DNA from: Vibrio sp. HDW18
GTDB taxonomy: Bacteria; Pseudomonadota; Gammaproteobacteria; Enterobacterales; Vibrionaceae
NCBI RefSeq assembly: GCF_011306175.1
Contig: NZ_CP049914.1
Span: 496,001-560,000 of the forward strand
Length of the DNA stretch: 64,000 bases
Direction: 5' to 3'
Below the pieces are notes generated by a model, which worked only from the letters and a program-made list of their open reading frames with translations, was not told the DNA's origin and ran no database searches. Each line of letters starts with the position of its first letter. Within the stretch, counting starts at the first letter, position 1. The position numbers and the translations under genes are program-made. This document shows positions 18,315 through 26,630 of this stretch, in pieces.

Positions 18315-19946
18315 TTAAGTATTACCGTTTGCCATGGTAATCACTCGTTTAAGTATCCAGCGCAGCAGTAACGGAATACATTCAACACCATTATTTTCAC
18401 AGTGTGAGGTGATGGCTAAGGCTAAATCCGGTTTAGCATGTTTTTTCAAAACTTTAGACACTACTTTTTTGGCCGGCATTAAATGATCTGGCGGGATTTT
18501 GGCGAGCTGTCTAAAGAATGCTTCAAAGCCATGCGCATAGAGAAAATGCTCAATGTCTCGATCGGGTAATTCCGTTAATCGGTGCCGCTCTTGATCATGC
18601 TTGAGCAACCCCCGAACGGTGGCGGAGTATTTTTTACCGGCTGGGTCGCCATCACTGACCACATGCCAATCAATTCCAAAGGCACGCGCGACCTTAATTA
18701 AAGATTTCAATCCTGATTGAGCAAACTCAATAATTTGTACCCCTTCAGCGGCTAAGTTGTAGCCACACTGGCGGGCTAATTCATGGAATAGCCAGACTTC
18801 AGTTTCACCCTCCACCAATAACCAACAGCGTGCAAAAAGAGCGCCTGAGCGGTGGAAGCGAATATGAAAACCAATCCGGCGTAATTCATCGCGACTTAAA
18901 CTGCGCTGTGAAACTCGGGTGGCGATGGTGCAATCAGACTTTCTGACCAAACGACGGATCGAATGCAACGGCACCGCCGCGAGCAAATCACTGCTGTTGG
19001 TGGTGAGAATTTTCTGCATCGGCAGTAAATCAAAAAAATTCCACGCCCGAGCAAGGTGAGTCGGGTGTAAGCGACCCTCTGGGTCTTCAATAATTAAGAT
19101 TGGTCGAGCGCAGTGGCGCAGCTCTTTTGGGCCTTTACCTTGCAGATAAGCATTGAGCAAACCAAGCAATAACAATTTGGTCGGCTTATTTTGAGTTTGA
19201 TTGATGATTTGGCTTAAATTTTTCTCGCTTGATAAATGGGTGTAGAACAGGCTATCTCGCTCACGACGTGGATTTTTGCGCGTTTGACTTTTAAAAGAAA
19301 AATAGTGCTCAATCAAGGAGTTCATCGCATTCAGACTGCTGTGAATTTCCCCTTTATTAACGTGCCCAGGACTTGCCATCAGCCTCCGCCAAGTATTGCT
19401 AAGCCGTTTTTCTACTCGCGCATTGTTGCCATTACTGGATTGAATGCTGCGTTCAAAGCGACGTGAATCTTTTAAGCGGATCACCGGATGTAAACTCATC
19501 AGCTCTTGCGCAAGTTGTTCCGAGTGATGCAGCGCGAGCACATTGCCGGCTAAGTCGAGAAATGCGTATTGGGTTGTGATCTGATATTGGACGCGAGAGG
19601 CGGAGATCCGATAGATAATTTGCGGAATACCTTGTTGATTGGTTTGCCAAAGTGGCTTGAGTTTACGATAGCGTCCGGCTTGGGGCTCATGATTATCCAG
19701 CGCATTAAATATCAAAATGATCTGTAGATGTTGGGTTTGCGGATCGGCAACTGAATAATCAACATGAAAATCGGCTAGGGTGAATTGATATAAGGCACCA
19801 TCGGTTGGTAATGCCACCGATAAGGCATCGAGTAAGGATGATTTACCCCAAGTATTTTCTCCAATCAACGTCGTCACTTGATCAAAAGTCAATGATAGTC
19901 GGCGAATGCCGCGGAAACCTGCAATTTCAATGCGTTCTAAATGCAT
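18315..19946 (-). CDS. OLD-family ATP-dependent endonuclease, YbjD-like
   Basis: 543-residue protein combining an ABC/SMC-type ATPase with a C-terminal TOPRIM nuclease. Walker A reads GENTWGKSS (about residue 30). ILIIEDPEGRLHPTHLAR is the Walker B/D-loop region (IIEDPEGRLHP). TOPRIM acidic residues occur in LVEGETEVW and VVSDGDPAGKKY. No membrane or secretion signal, so it acts on DNA in the cytoplasm. YbjD is widely conserved as a single gene and its role is poorly defined; related OLD proteins serve in phage defence. No partner (for example UvrD-like GajB) is adjacent. Confidence 0.82.
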   Translation of the reverse strand: MHLERIEIAGFRGIRRLSLTFDQVTTLIGENTWGKSSLLDALSVALPTDGALYQFTLADFHVDYSVADPQTQHLQIILIFNALDNHEPQAGRYRKLKPLWQTNQQGIPQIIYRISASRVQYQITTQYAFLDLAGNVLALHHSEQLAQELMSLHPVIRLKDSRRFERSIQSSNGNNARVEKRLSNTWRRLMASPGHVNKGEIHSSLNAMNSLIEHYFSFKSQTRKNPRRERDSLFYTHLSSEKNLSQIINQTQNKPTKLLLLGLLNAYLQGKGPKELRHCARPILIIEDPEGRLHPTHLARAWNFFDLLPMQKILTTNSSDLLAAVPLHSIRRLVRKSDCTIATRVSQRSLSRDELRRIGFHIRFHRSGALFARCWLLVEGETEVWLFHELARQCGYNLAAEGVQIIEFAQSGLKSLIKVARAFGIDWHVVSDGDPAGKKYSATVRGLLKHDQERHRLTELPDRDIEHFLYAHGFEAFFRQLAKIPPDHLMPAKKVVSKVLKKHAKPDLALAITSHCENNGVECIPLLLRWILKRVITMANGNT

Positions 19947-20012
19947 AGGTGGCTCCTTTGCTACCTCAGCAAGATTGTTACCTCAGCAACAACAGCGGAT
20001 AATTTTTTGACT

Positions 20013-20142
20013 CTATCCCCTTCCTACTTGAAGCTGCAGCGGTGTTGGCGACGTTCGTTCACCCCAATCACATAGTTTGCCTATGCTCATGGGGACTCAC
20101 TCACTTGCCGCCTACCTGCAACTCCAAGTTGTTTGGGTATAT
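20013..20142. repeat. ERIC-like (IRU) intergenic repeat
   Basis: About 130 bases form an imperfect palindrome bounded by TATCCCC and GGGTATA, with the ERIC landmarks ACTTGAAGCTGCAGC, CACCCCAATCACATAG, CTCATGGGGACTCACTCAC and GCCGCCTACCTGCAACTCC. The arms match the enterobacterial repetitive intergenic consensus known from enterobacteria and vibrios. It lies between two divergent genes. Confidence 0.78.
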
Positions 20143-20301
20143 AATTTAAGAATAAAGGAAAAATTCAATCTAAGCAGGATGTTAACTGGATGATTTCTCG
20201 TCAAAGGTCACATTTTGCAGATGAACTTTACCCCGCTATGCCAGATTAAAAATGTGATGCTAATAAACAAGCATCACTAAAGTTTCAAGAAGGTTTCATA
20301 A

Positions 20302-20336
20302 AAGTCACGATTCTGTCATGATCAACAAGCTAGGAT
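20302..20336 (+). promoter_or_regulatory. Putative Pho box and -10 of the 5'-nucleotidase gene
   Basis: AAGTCAC (20302-20308) and CTGTCAT (20313-20319) stand at 11-bp spacing, and TAGGAT (20331-20336) follows 11 bases later as a -10. This is the same geometry as the Pho box at 3422-3455. Confidence 0.5.
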
Positions 20337-20360
20337 TAGAGTGAATAACAGAGAACACGT

Positions 20361-22103
20361 ATGCCTATCAGAATAAGCCATCAGCCAGCTTCGATCACGT
20401 TGGCACATATTAATGACACCCACTCCTACTTTGAGCCAACTTCATTACAACTGACGCTTGAGCATCAAACCGAAATTTTAAAACCTTTTGTCAGTGCAGG
20501 CGGGTTTGCACGCATCGCCACCCGTGTTGCCCAGTTGCGTGATGATGCGCAGCGTATGCAGCGTGGATTCTTATTTTTGCATGCTGGTGATTGTTTTCAA
20601 GGGACCTTGTATTTTTCGCTGTTCAAAGGTCAGGCCAATGCGGACATGCTCAATGCCCTTAATCTGGATGCGATGGTGGTTGGCAACCATGAATTAGATT
20701 TAGGTAATCAGCCGGTCGCCGAATTTGCTCAGCAAATTCAATTTCCTCTATTGGCGGGGAATTGGGATTTATCACAAGAGCGGGCCAACAAAGCACCGCG
20801 CTTGGCAAGCAACCCCAAGATATACAGCTATGATGCGCAGCATGGCCATGCTCGTTGGATCGAAAAGAGCGTCAATGGTGAAAGCATCGCTATTTTTGGT
20901 CTTTCGATCGATAAAATGGCCGACATTGCCAACCCAGATCCAGACACACCGTTTGTCAATGCGCTTGCTACCGCCAAAGCAACGGTTGCGGCTATCCATC
21001 AGCAAGGGATCAATAAAATCATTCTGCTTAGTCATTTAGGTTATGAAGGTGATATCTCGTTGGCTGAACAAGTGGACGGGATCAGTGTGATTGTCGGAGG
21101 GCACAGCCATGTATTACAGGGCGATTTTTCGGCCTTAGGCATTGCTAGCCAAGATCACTACGGGCGACGGGTCAATCAAACTTACATTGTGCAAGCGGGA
21201 TTCTATGCGCTGATGCTCGGTCATTGCCAGATTGATTTTGCTGCGGATGGGCAAGTAACCCAATTCACCGGGCGCAATGAGCTGTTGCTTGGTCGCCGCA
21301 TGTTTGTCGATGCCAGTATGAACCAAGTGCAGTTAGATGAGGGCTATCGTCAAGCACGTGATCAGGTTGATAATCACCCGAATGTGGTGGTGTGTAAAAA
21401 AGATCCGACCTTGCAAGCGCTGCTGCAGGACAAATATGTTGCTAAAGTGCGCCAACTCCAACAACAAATTATTGCCCACGCGGATCATGGTTTACGCCAT
21501 ATTCGGATCCCAGATGCACAAGGCGGGAGCCAAATTGCGCCCTTGGTCGCCAAAGCATTTGCCCACGCTTTAAATAAACGTGGTTTAGATGTTCAGTTTG
21601 CGATCCATAACGCCGGAGGGGTACGAAATTCGATTTTACCGGGGGCTATTTCCGTGGCCGATGTAGCCGGAAAACTGTTGCCTTTTGCCGTACCAATTGG
21701 CATTTACCAAGTGAGTGGACGGGTGATTGCTCAAGTATTAGAAGGGGCAATCAATAACGCTTTAAGTAACGGTGTGGTCGGTACCGGTTCTGGAAGTTAC
21801 CCTTATTGTGACCGATTATGTTTCCAATATATTGCGGGTAACCCACTCGGTGAGCGGATCACAAAACTACAAATCCAGCAAGCAAACGAGTGGCAACCGA
21901 TTGATTTTAACCTTCTGTACTGGGGAACATCATCGGCTTATACCATGAAAGGCAAAGAAGGCTACGATGCTTTGTTGGCGATGGAAGGCGAGGGAATGGT
22001 GACGCAAATTTCCATGGCTGATGCGTTTATCGAACTATTAACCGACTGCCCAACACTCTTATCACTGGATTCCAATACTATCTATGAATGCCCCCTGCAA
22101 TAA
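20361..22103 (+). CDS. 5'-nucleotidase / UDP-sugar hydrolase family metallophosphatase, apparently cytoplasmic
   Basis: 580 residues with a calcineurin-like metal centre: HINDTHSYFE (D-x-H), GDCFQG, VVGNHELDLG (N-H-E) and a later GGHSHVLQGD. The C-terminal 5'-nucleotidase substrate domain has the NAGGVRNSILPG motif. The catalytic set for UshA-like hydrolysis of nucleotides or UDP-sugars is complete. The N-terminus (MPIRISHQPASITLAHIND) has no hydrophobic signal peptide, unlike periplasmic UshA, so the enzyme is predicted to stay in the cytoplasm unless exported otherwise. A Pho-box-like promoter lies 25-60 bases upstream. Confidence 0.85.
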   Translation: MPIRISHQPASITLAHINDTHSYFEPTSLQLTLEHQTEILKPFVSAGGFARIATRVAQLRDDAQRMQRGFLFLHAGDCFQGTLYFSLFKGQANADMLNALNLDAMVVGNHELDLGNQPVAEFAQQIQFPLLAGNWDLSQERANKAPRLASNPKIYSYDAQHGHARWIEKSVNGESIAIFGLSIDKMADIANPDPDTPFVNALATAKATVAAIHQQGINKIILLSHLGYEGDISLAEQVDGISVIVGGHSHVLQGDFSALGIASQDHYGRRVNQTYIVQAGFYALMLGHCQIDFAADGQVTQFTGRNELLLGRRMFVDASMNQVQLDEGYRQARDQVDNHPNVVVCKKDPTLQALLQDKYVAKVRQLQQQIIAHADHGLRHIRIPDAQGGSQIAPLVAKAFAHALNKRGLDVQFAIHNAGGVRNSILPGAISVADVAGKLLPFAVPIGIYQVSGRVIAQVLEGAINNALSNGVVGTGSGSYPYCDRLCFQYIAGNPLGERITKLQIQQANEWQPIDFNLLYWGTSSAYTMKGKEGYDALLAMEGEGMVTQISMADAFIELLTDCPTLLSLDSNTIYECPLQ

Positions 22104-22177
22104 TGATCAAGTTGGCATATTGTTTGCTTCGTTACAGCGAGTTGCCGCTCACCTCTGATGGGCAAAACGGAGGGAAT

Positions 22178-22273
22178 ATGTTCAGTAAAGATTGGTTTGA
22201 CGCATTAATGATGATGGTTTGGGTGGGGGTATGGTCAGCATTGGTTTATTTGTTGCCTTTTGCTGGCGTTTAG
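22178..22273 (+). CDS. 31-residue membrane peptide with strong ribosome site
   Basis: ATG 22178 is preceded by GGAGGGAAT, a near-perfect Shine-Dalgarno. It encodes MFSKDWFDALMMMVWVGVW followed by SALVYLLPFAGV, essentially one hydrophobic helix with a short N-terminal amphipathic start. It lies 74 bases after the nucleotidase stop and about 90 bases before a strong terminator, so it probably rides on the same transcript. No family recognised; it fits the class of single-pass small membrane proteins. Confidence 0.6.
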   Translation: MFSKDWFDALMMMVWVGVWSALVYLLPFAGV

Positions 22274-22362
22274 CCACTGTATACATCTACTCATCTACTG
22301 GAATAGATAGACTGAAATCGCTGGCGTGTTGGGCTACAGATGTTCCATAGTCATTTGCCAAA

Positions 22363-22388
22363 AGAGCCTCAAATGAGGCTCTTTTTTA
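22363..22388 (+). terminator. Strong Rho-independent terminator
   Basis: AGAGCCTC-AAAT-GAGGCTCT is an 8-bp perfect stem with a tetraloop, followed by six Ts. It ends the nucleotidase and small-peptide transcript. Confidence 0.9.
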
Positions 22389-22423
22389 TGGCTCTAGACA
22401 GTTTCTGAGCAGAGGCATAGAAT

Positions 22424-22548
22424 GATTGAGTTTTGGGGAGTAGTCGCCTAAGGTTTATTTGTCGTCATCACGTTGGAATGAATTCAACCGGCAAATATAA
22501 GTGCTGAATCCGAGTTCAATACTTCGACGAGACCAACGCATTCAATGC
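22424..22548 (+). ncRNA. yybP-ykoY (manganese) riboswitch, 5' leader of terC/alx-like gene
   Basis: The leader holds the two conserved strands of the yybP-ykoY aptamer: GGGGAGTAG (22436-22444) and GACGAGACC (22526-22534), with the GTCGTCATCACGTTG segment between. The outer bases (TTGAGTTTTGG against CCAACGCATTCAA) can close a P1 stem. This motif binds Mn2+ and typically precedes TerC/Alx/MntP genes, as it does here. The Alx leader of E. coli also responds to alkaline pH. Confidence 0.8.
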
Positions 22549-22577
22549 CGCACTAAATGCGGTGATTATTAGTATGC

Positions 22578-22615
22578 GGAAGGTTTCGACACTCAATGAT
22601 TGAGCGAAATCTTCC
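22578..22615 (+). promoter_or_regulatory. Long hairpin just upstream of the alx ribosome site (expression platform candidate)
   Basis: GGAAG-TTTCG-CTCAA pairs with TTGAG-CGAAA-CTTCC through a nearly continuous 15-bp stem with a TGA loop and one small bulge on each side. It ends 5 bases before GGAG (22621). There is no T-tract, so translational rather than transcriptional control is suggested. Confidence 0.5.
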
Positions 22616-22629
22616 AACATGGAGTTAGC

Positions 22630-23583
22630 ATGTCCCCAATCACTTATCTTGGCTTTGGCCTACTAACCTTAGCGCTGATCGTCGTTGATATTTGGCAAAC
22701 GCGCGGTGGTAATATCACTATCAAAAAAGCCGCTATCTGGAGCTTATTTTGGTTTCTGTTAGCTTTTGTGTTTGCTGCCACCATTTATTATGGCTGGCAA
22801 TGGTATGCCCCAACTAGCACTTATAGTGCGCAAAAAGCCACTATCTCCTTTATTACCGGTTATCTGCTTGAAAAATCATTGAGTGTCGATAACTTGTTCG
22901 TGTTTGCGATTATTTTCCATCAATATGCGGTACCTGACCATTTACGCCCTCGAGCTTTACTATGGGGGGTAGTTGGTGCTTTGGTGCTACGTGCGATTAT
23001 GATTGCGGTTGGAGCTCAGTTACTTAGCCAATATCATTGGGTCTTATATGTGTTTGCACTGTTCTTGATTTGGACCGGGATCCAGCTTGCACGTGACAAA
23101 GGTGAAGATACCATCAATCCACTTCCAGAGCGATTGATCCGCCGCTGGTTTAAAGTTACTGACCATTATCAAGGTAATGCACTGTTTACCAAGCAACAAG
23201 GGAAGTGGTGGGTTACGCCGATGTTTATCGTAATTGGCGTGATTGCTTTTATGGATGTGATGTTTGCACTTGATTCGATTCCGGCAATTTTTGCGGTCAC
23301 CCAAGAGCCGTTCTTAGTGTTGGCGGCCAACGTCTTTGCTTTGCTCGGATTACGTTCACTCTATTTTGTACTACAGGGCATGATGGATAAGTTCTTCTAC
23401 CTGAAACCAGCCTTGGCTTTCATCATGGTATTTATCGGTATCAAGATGATGTTAGTCGGATCAGAGTGGGCAATACCTACACCAATTTCTTTATGTGTAT
23501 TGTTGGTCACCATGACGGTCGCGGTGACTGCTTCTTTACTGCGTGAGCGTAAAAAACAGATCGCTTGCGATCAAAAAGGCTAG
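22630..23583 (+). CDS. alx: TerC/Alx family membrane protein, probable Mn2+ exporter
   Basis: 317-residue integral membrane protein with about nine helices. The family motif FITGYLLEKSLSVDNLFVFA (pieces LEKSLSVDNLFV) and FMDVMFALDSIPAIFAVT carry the conserved membrane Asp residues of TerC proteins. Close in layout to E. coli Alx, which exports manganese. ATG 22630 follows GGAG at 5 bases; a TTG 30 bases upstream is less likely. Regulated by the yybP-ykoY riboswitch in its leader. The symbol is by similarity of family and leader. Confidence 0.83.
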   Translation: MSPITYLGFGLLTLALIVVDIWQTRGGNITIKKAAIWSLFWFLLAFVFAATIYYGWQWYAPTSTYSAQKATISFITGYLLEKSLSVDNLFVFAIIFHQYAVPDHLRPRALLWGVVGALVLRAIMIAVGAQLLSQYHWVLYVFALFLIWTGIQLARDKGEDTINPLPERLIRRWFKVTDHYQGNALFTKQQGKWWVTPMFIVIGVIAFMDVMFALDSIPAIFAVTQEPFLVLAANVFALLGLRSLYFVLQGMMDKFFYLKPALAFIMVFIGIKMMLVGSEWAIPTPISLCVLLVTMTVAVTASLLRERKKQIACDQKG

Positions 23584-23598
23584 CTCCAACCTACGGTC

Positions 23599-23628
23599 TC
23601 TCTCCTTAATGTTGTGATTAGGGAGAGA
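23599..23628 (+). terminator. Stem-loop after alx-like gene
   Basis: TCTCTCC pairs with GGAGAGA across a 16-base loop, followed by TCTTTAT, 16 bases after the stop. Confidence 0.5.
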
Positions 23629-23839
23629 TCTTTATCGCGGTGGACGGACATCTCGTGGATGCCCTAGGGGTTAACGAAAAGGCTTGTGATTGAAAAATCA
23701 CGGCTCACGACATTAAGCTTCACCCCGAAGAGTGAAATGCAGATGGTTTTGCTCAAGAGATAAGCAAACAGTATGCGAATGATTAAAAAGGGGTTTTCTT
23801 TTTCGAAGAGTGTGGCATAGTAACGGCGTCTCTTCGATG

Positions 23840-23915
<76 letters not shown>

Positions 23916-24126
23916 AGCTCCTATCACTTATCTATTCGTTCCTTAGTTGTTTATCTATTAAATCCATAGTGTTTTTGTTACTGCTTGTTTACAGCTATTT
24001 TGTCTTAGCTGGATTCGTTTGACGATAAAAGCCAGAAATAGCGAGTGCGCTCTCTTTTTGTTTTTTAAATCAAACCGTTAAGGCATTGGATGATGTACTG
24101 GGGTATATTGATCAATTGGTTAATCA

Positions 24127-25365
24127 TTAGCGTGCTAATTTTACGCAGTTACGACCGGCTTGCTTGGCATTATAGAGTGCGCCATCGGCGGCTTTGAGGG
24201 CTTCATTGGGGGCACGATGTTTTTCTGAGTCACACACTCCAATACTGGCAGTTATCGTGACAATGTCACTGTTTGTTTTGCGGGAACGCTGTTTAGCCCC
24301 ATCAGCATTGTTTTTCGGTCGTTTGCTTGGATTACGGATCACTAGCTCATAGGATTCAATATCTTGGCGTAACGCTTCAATAAAAGGTTGCACCTCTTTA
24401 GCCAATTTCCCCTTGTAAATGATCGAAAATTCTTCGCCACCGTAGCGATACACCCGAGCTTTACCACCTATCAGACGTAAACGTGCCGCAACCAGCTTCA
24501 ATACATCATCGCCCGTATCATGACCGTAAGTGTCATTGAATTTTTTGAAGTGATCGACATCAAGCATAGCGACGGTAAATTTTCTTCCCATGTGCTTAAG
24601 ATCTTGATCTAATGCTTGTCGGCCTGGGATCTGGGTCAGTGGATCGATGAAAGCCATTTCATGTCCAGCCGAGATCAGGTAAATCAGTAATAGCAAACCC
24701 GCCAGAGAAAACATGGTGGTAGAAATGTAAGCCACATGAAATAGTACAAATGCATTCATGGCTAACAGAATGGCACTATATACCACCGCATCCAGTAATT
24801 GATTGCGCGTGAGTACTGAAATTGCGGCAATACCGGCTAAAGCAACCAAGTACCCGACCATAATCAGCGGTAAACGGGAAATTTGTGGTACCACGAAGAA
24901 GATATTTTCGGTCAAATTCAGATGATTTTTTTCGATAAGGTGTGACTGAGTTAGCCAAGCCCAAAAGATAAAAAGCAATAAAATCAATAAATAACTAGCA
25001 AAGGAGTGACTGAATAATCCCGCATTTTTGTAGGCATAAGGTAAGAAACAAGCCACGGGTAGAAGCAGGCTTAACATGATCAATTCAAGCATAGTTGCGC
25101 TATTAGTTAACGGCGTTTGCAAACGAATTTGAATCAAAGCGTAGGCGACCAGCATAGTGACGGCCACCATCGCGATCCGACTTTGCTTAAAAATATGCGC
25201 CACTATTAGCGATACGAAGAAGAGTATGTAGGGGAGATTCATCGTCATGCCCAGATTGGACGTTATCACGACTTCCACATTATGGATGCAAAGCCATACC
25301 ACAGCCAATAGCGACAACGGAAAACCAAAACGAAACCAAGGTGATGTGACAAAGCTAGAAGACAT
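24127..25365 (-). CDS. Membrane GGDEF diguanylate cyclase
   Basis: 412 residues: an N-terminal membrane region with seven to eight helices (about residues 10-235, no recognised MASE motif) followed by a GGDEF domain (about 245-410). The active site is GGEEF at about residue 308, with conserved FKKFNDTYGHDTGDDVL before it and TASIGVC and ADGALYNAKQAGRN after. The canonical allosteric RxxD I-site just upstream is missing (GGKARVYRYGGEEF), so product feedback is probably absent. The loop PSKRPKNNADGAKQRSRKTN is an unusual basic insertion within the domain. ATG has CAGGAA upstream. Confidence 0.87.
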   Translation of the reverse strand: MSSSFVTSPWFRFGFPLSLLAVVWLCIHNVEVVITSNLGMTMNLPYILFFVSLIVAHIFKQSRIAMVAVTMLVAYALIQIRLQTPLTNSATMLELIMLSLLLPVACFLPYAYKNAGLFSHSFASYLLILLLFIFWAWLTQSHLIEKNHLNLTENIFFVVPQISRLPLIMVGYLVALAGIAAISVLTRNQLLDAVVYSAILLAMNAFVLFHVAYISTTMFSLAGLLLLIYLISAGHEMAFIDPLTQIPGRQALDQDLKHMGRKFTVAMLDVDHFKKFNDTYGHDTGDDVLKLVAARLRLIGGKARVYRYGGEEFSIIYKGKLAKEVQPFIEALRQDIESYELVIRNPSKRPKNNADGAKQRSRKTNSDIVTITASIGVCDSEKHRAPNEALKAADGALYNAKQAGRNCVKLAR

Positions 25366-25667
25366 GAATTCCTGAGGTTCTACAATGAATTAGTAATAAT
25401 TCTACGATTAAAATCTGTCACCAAGGATACTTTGATTTCATGATTTTCCAAGCTTTTTAGGCAAGTTAAGTGATGAATACAGCGCTAATCAGCTCTTTTC
25501 ATTATGAAATTTGCACTTGATTAAAGAAAAAGCCCCTTAAACTCGGCTATATTCATTCCAGTAGCCAGTGTTTTTCGGCATAGATCGCCGGTAGCCTACC
25601 GTACCATGTCGATGAGTAATGATGTGGTAAACGGAGCAGCGTTTAGGTATTTGGGTAGGAGATAATC
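25366..25667. other. Intergenic region between divergent dgc and comFB-like genes
   Basis: 302 bases hold two divergent promoters. I looked for a c-di-GMP (GEMM) riboswitch because of the neighbours and found no match. A 7-bp complementarity GCCGGTAGCC/GGTA near 25590 is too weak to call. Confidence 0.35.
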
Positions 25668-26042
25668 ATGCAATTGAGTGAAGATGTGCATAACTATATG
25701 GAAACCTTGGTTGGTCAAGTGCTCGGATTGCCAACATATTCGCAAGTTTATTCGCCAGATCAATTAGCCGATTTGGCTTGTTTGGCTTTAAGTCAACTTA
25801 GGCCAATTTATATTCGTCATGATATCGATTTTCTCGCGACATTACCTGAAGCCAAACTGGTGATCCTTAAAGAGTATGCTCAGATTGCTGTTCAAGCGGC
25901 ACAATCCATGATAATTAATGATCGTCGTCAGCTGCGCGATCATGACCTACCGGTGATTTTCACTCATGCGCGATTTGATGATGATGCCGAATTAGAGTGG
26001 TTTGAAGCTCCAATTGTGAATAACATTAAGCCCCGTCAATAA
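25668..26042 (+). CDS. ComFB-family (late competence) protein
   Basis: 124 residues matching the ComFB pattern: DVHNYMETLVGQVL at the start, then LADLACLALSQLRPIYIRHDIDFL. Family members bind cyclic di-nucleotides in some bacteria (c-di-GMP/c-di-AMP receptors in cyanobacteria and vibrios-like species), so proximity to the divergent diguanylate cyclase is notable (inference). Start ATG 25668 follows TAGGAG. First gene of a two-gene unit with the HlyU-family gene, 18 bases apart. Confidence 0.75.
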   Translation: MQLSEDVHNYMETLVGQVLGLPTYSQVYSPDQLADLACLALSQLRPIYIRHDIDFLATLPEAKLVILKEYAQIAVQAAQSMIINDRRQLRDHDLPVIFTHARFDDDAELEWFEAPIVNNIKPRQ

Positions 26043-26060
26043 AATAAGGAACCCAACCCA

Positions 26061-26339
26061 ATGGGATTATTTGCGCGCATTTTTGGAAAAATGAAACAAG
26101 CTGAATTACCCGAAATAGAGCCGATTGAGTACCAAGGGTTTCTCATCTATCCAGAGCCGATGGCTGAAAATGGTCAGTTTCGTGTCGCGGGTCGTATCAC
26201 ACAAGAGTTGCAGGGCGAATTAAAAACCCACCGTTTTATTCGTTCGGATCTGGTGGCGAGCAAAGCGGATGCGGAAGAGCTAATGCTCAAGAAAGCACAG
26301 CTTTTTATTGATCAAATGTCCGGTCAGATTTTTTCCTAA
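26061..26339 (+). CDS. HlyU-type (PF10115) small protein
   Basis: 92 residues resembling the PF10115 'transcriptional activator HlyU' family, which is unrelated to ArsR-type HlyU of V. cholerae. Key pattern: IEYQGFLIYPEPMAENGQFR...RFIRSD...AEELMLKKAQLFIDQMG-like tail. Despite the family name, DNA binding is unproven for such proteins. Cytoplasmic, no helix-turn-helix is evident by eye. Preceded by AAGGAACCC. Confidence 0.72.
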   Translation: MGLFARIFGKMKQAELPEIEPIEYQGFLIYPEPMAENGQFRVAGRITQELQGELKTHRFIRSDLVASKADAEELMLKKAQLFIDQMSGQIFS

Positions 26340-26630
26340 TAAGCCTGCATGTTGATAAAAGTCATGAATAGCTTAGGTTGTTCAGACCATGCTCAATCGC
26401 TTTTCAGCACTGGCCGATGTAACTTACTGTTTTTATGTAATATCCATAGCACTGGTTTGACCTCTGCTGTGTGTAAAAATCGTTGTAATTATCTAACAGA
26501 GTTCACACAATTAGCCGCAACCTGGCATTAAAAGTAACCAAGCTTCGTAATTGAATTACAAACAACTTGCAGTTCATGCCATCGTCCGATAAAAACAGTT
26601 AATCATTGTGCCAATAGTCAAGGAACCGCT

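Noticed and set aside
25366..25667. c-di-GMP (GEMM) riboswitch upstream of the ComFB gene
   Set aside because: Searched because of the GGDEF neighbour; the conserved GEMM strands are absent.
26340..26630. Small gene in the gap before pntA
   Set aside because: The 60-codon frame (26349-26531) has no ribosome site or conserved pattern; the gap probably holds only the pntAB promoter.
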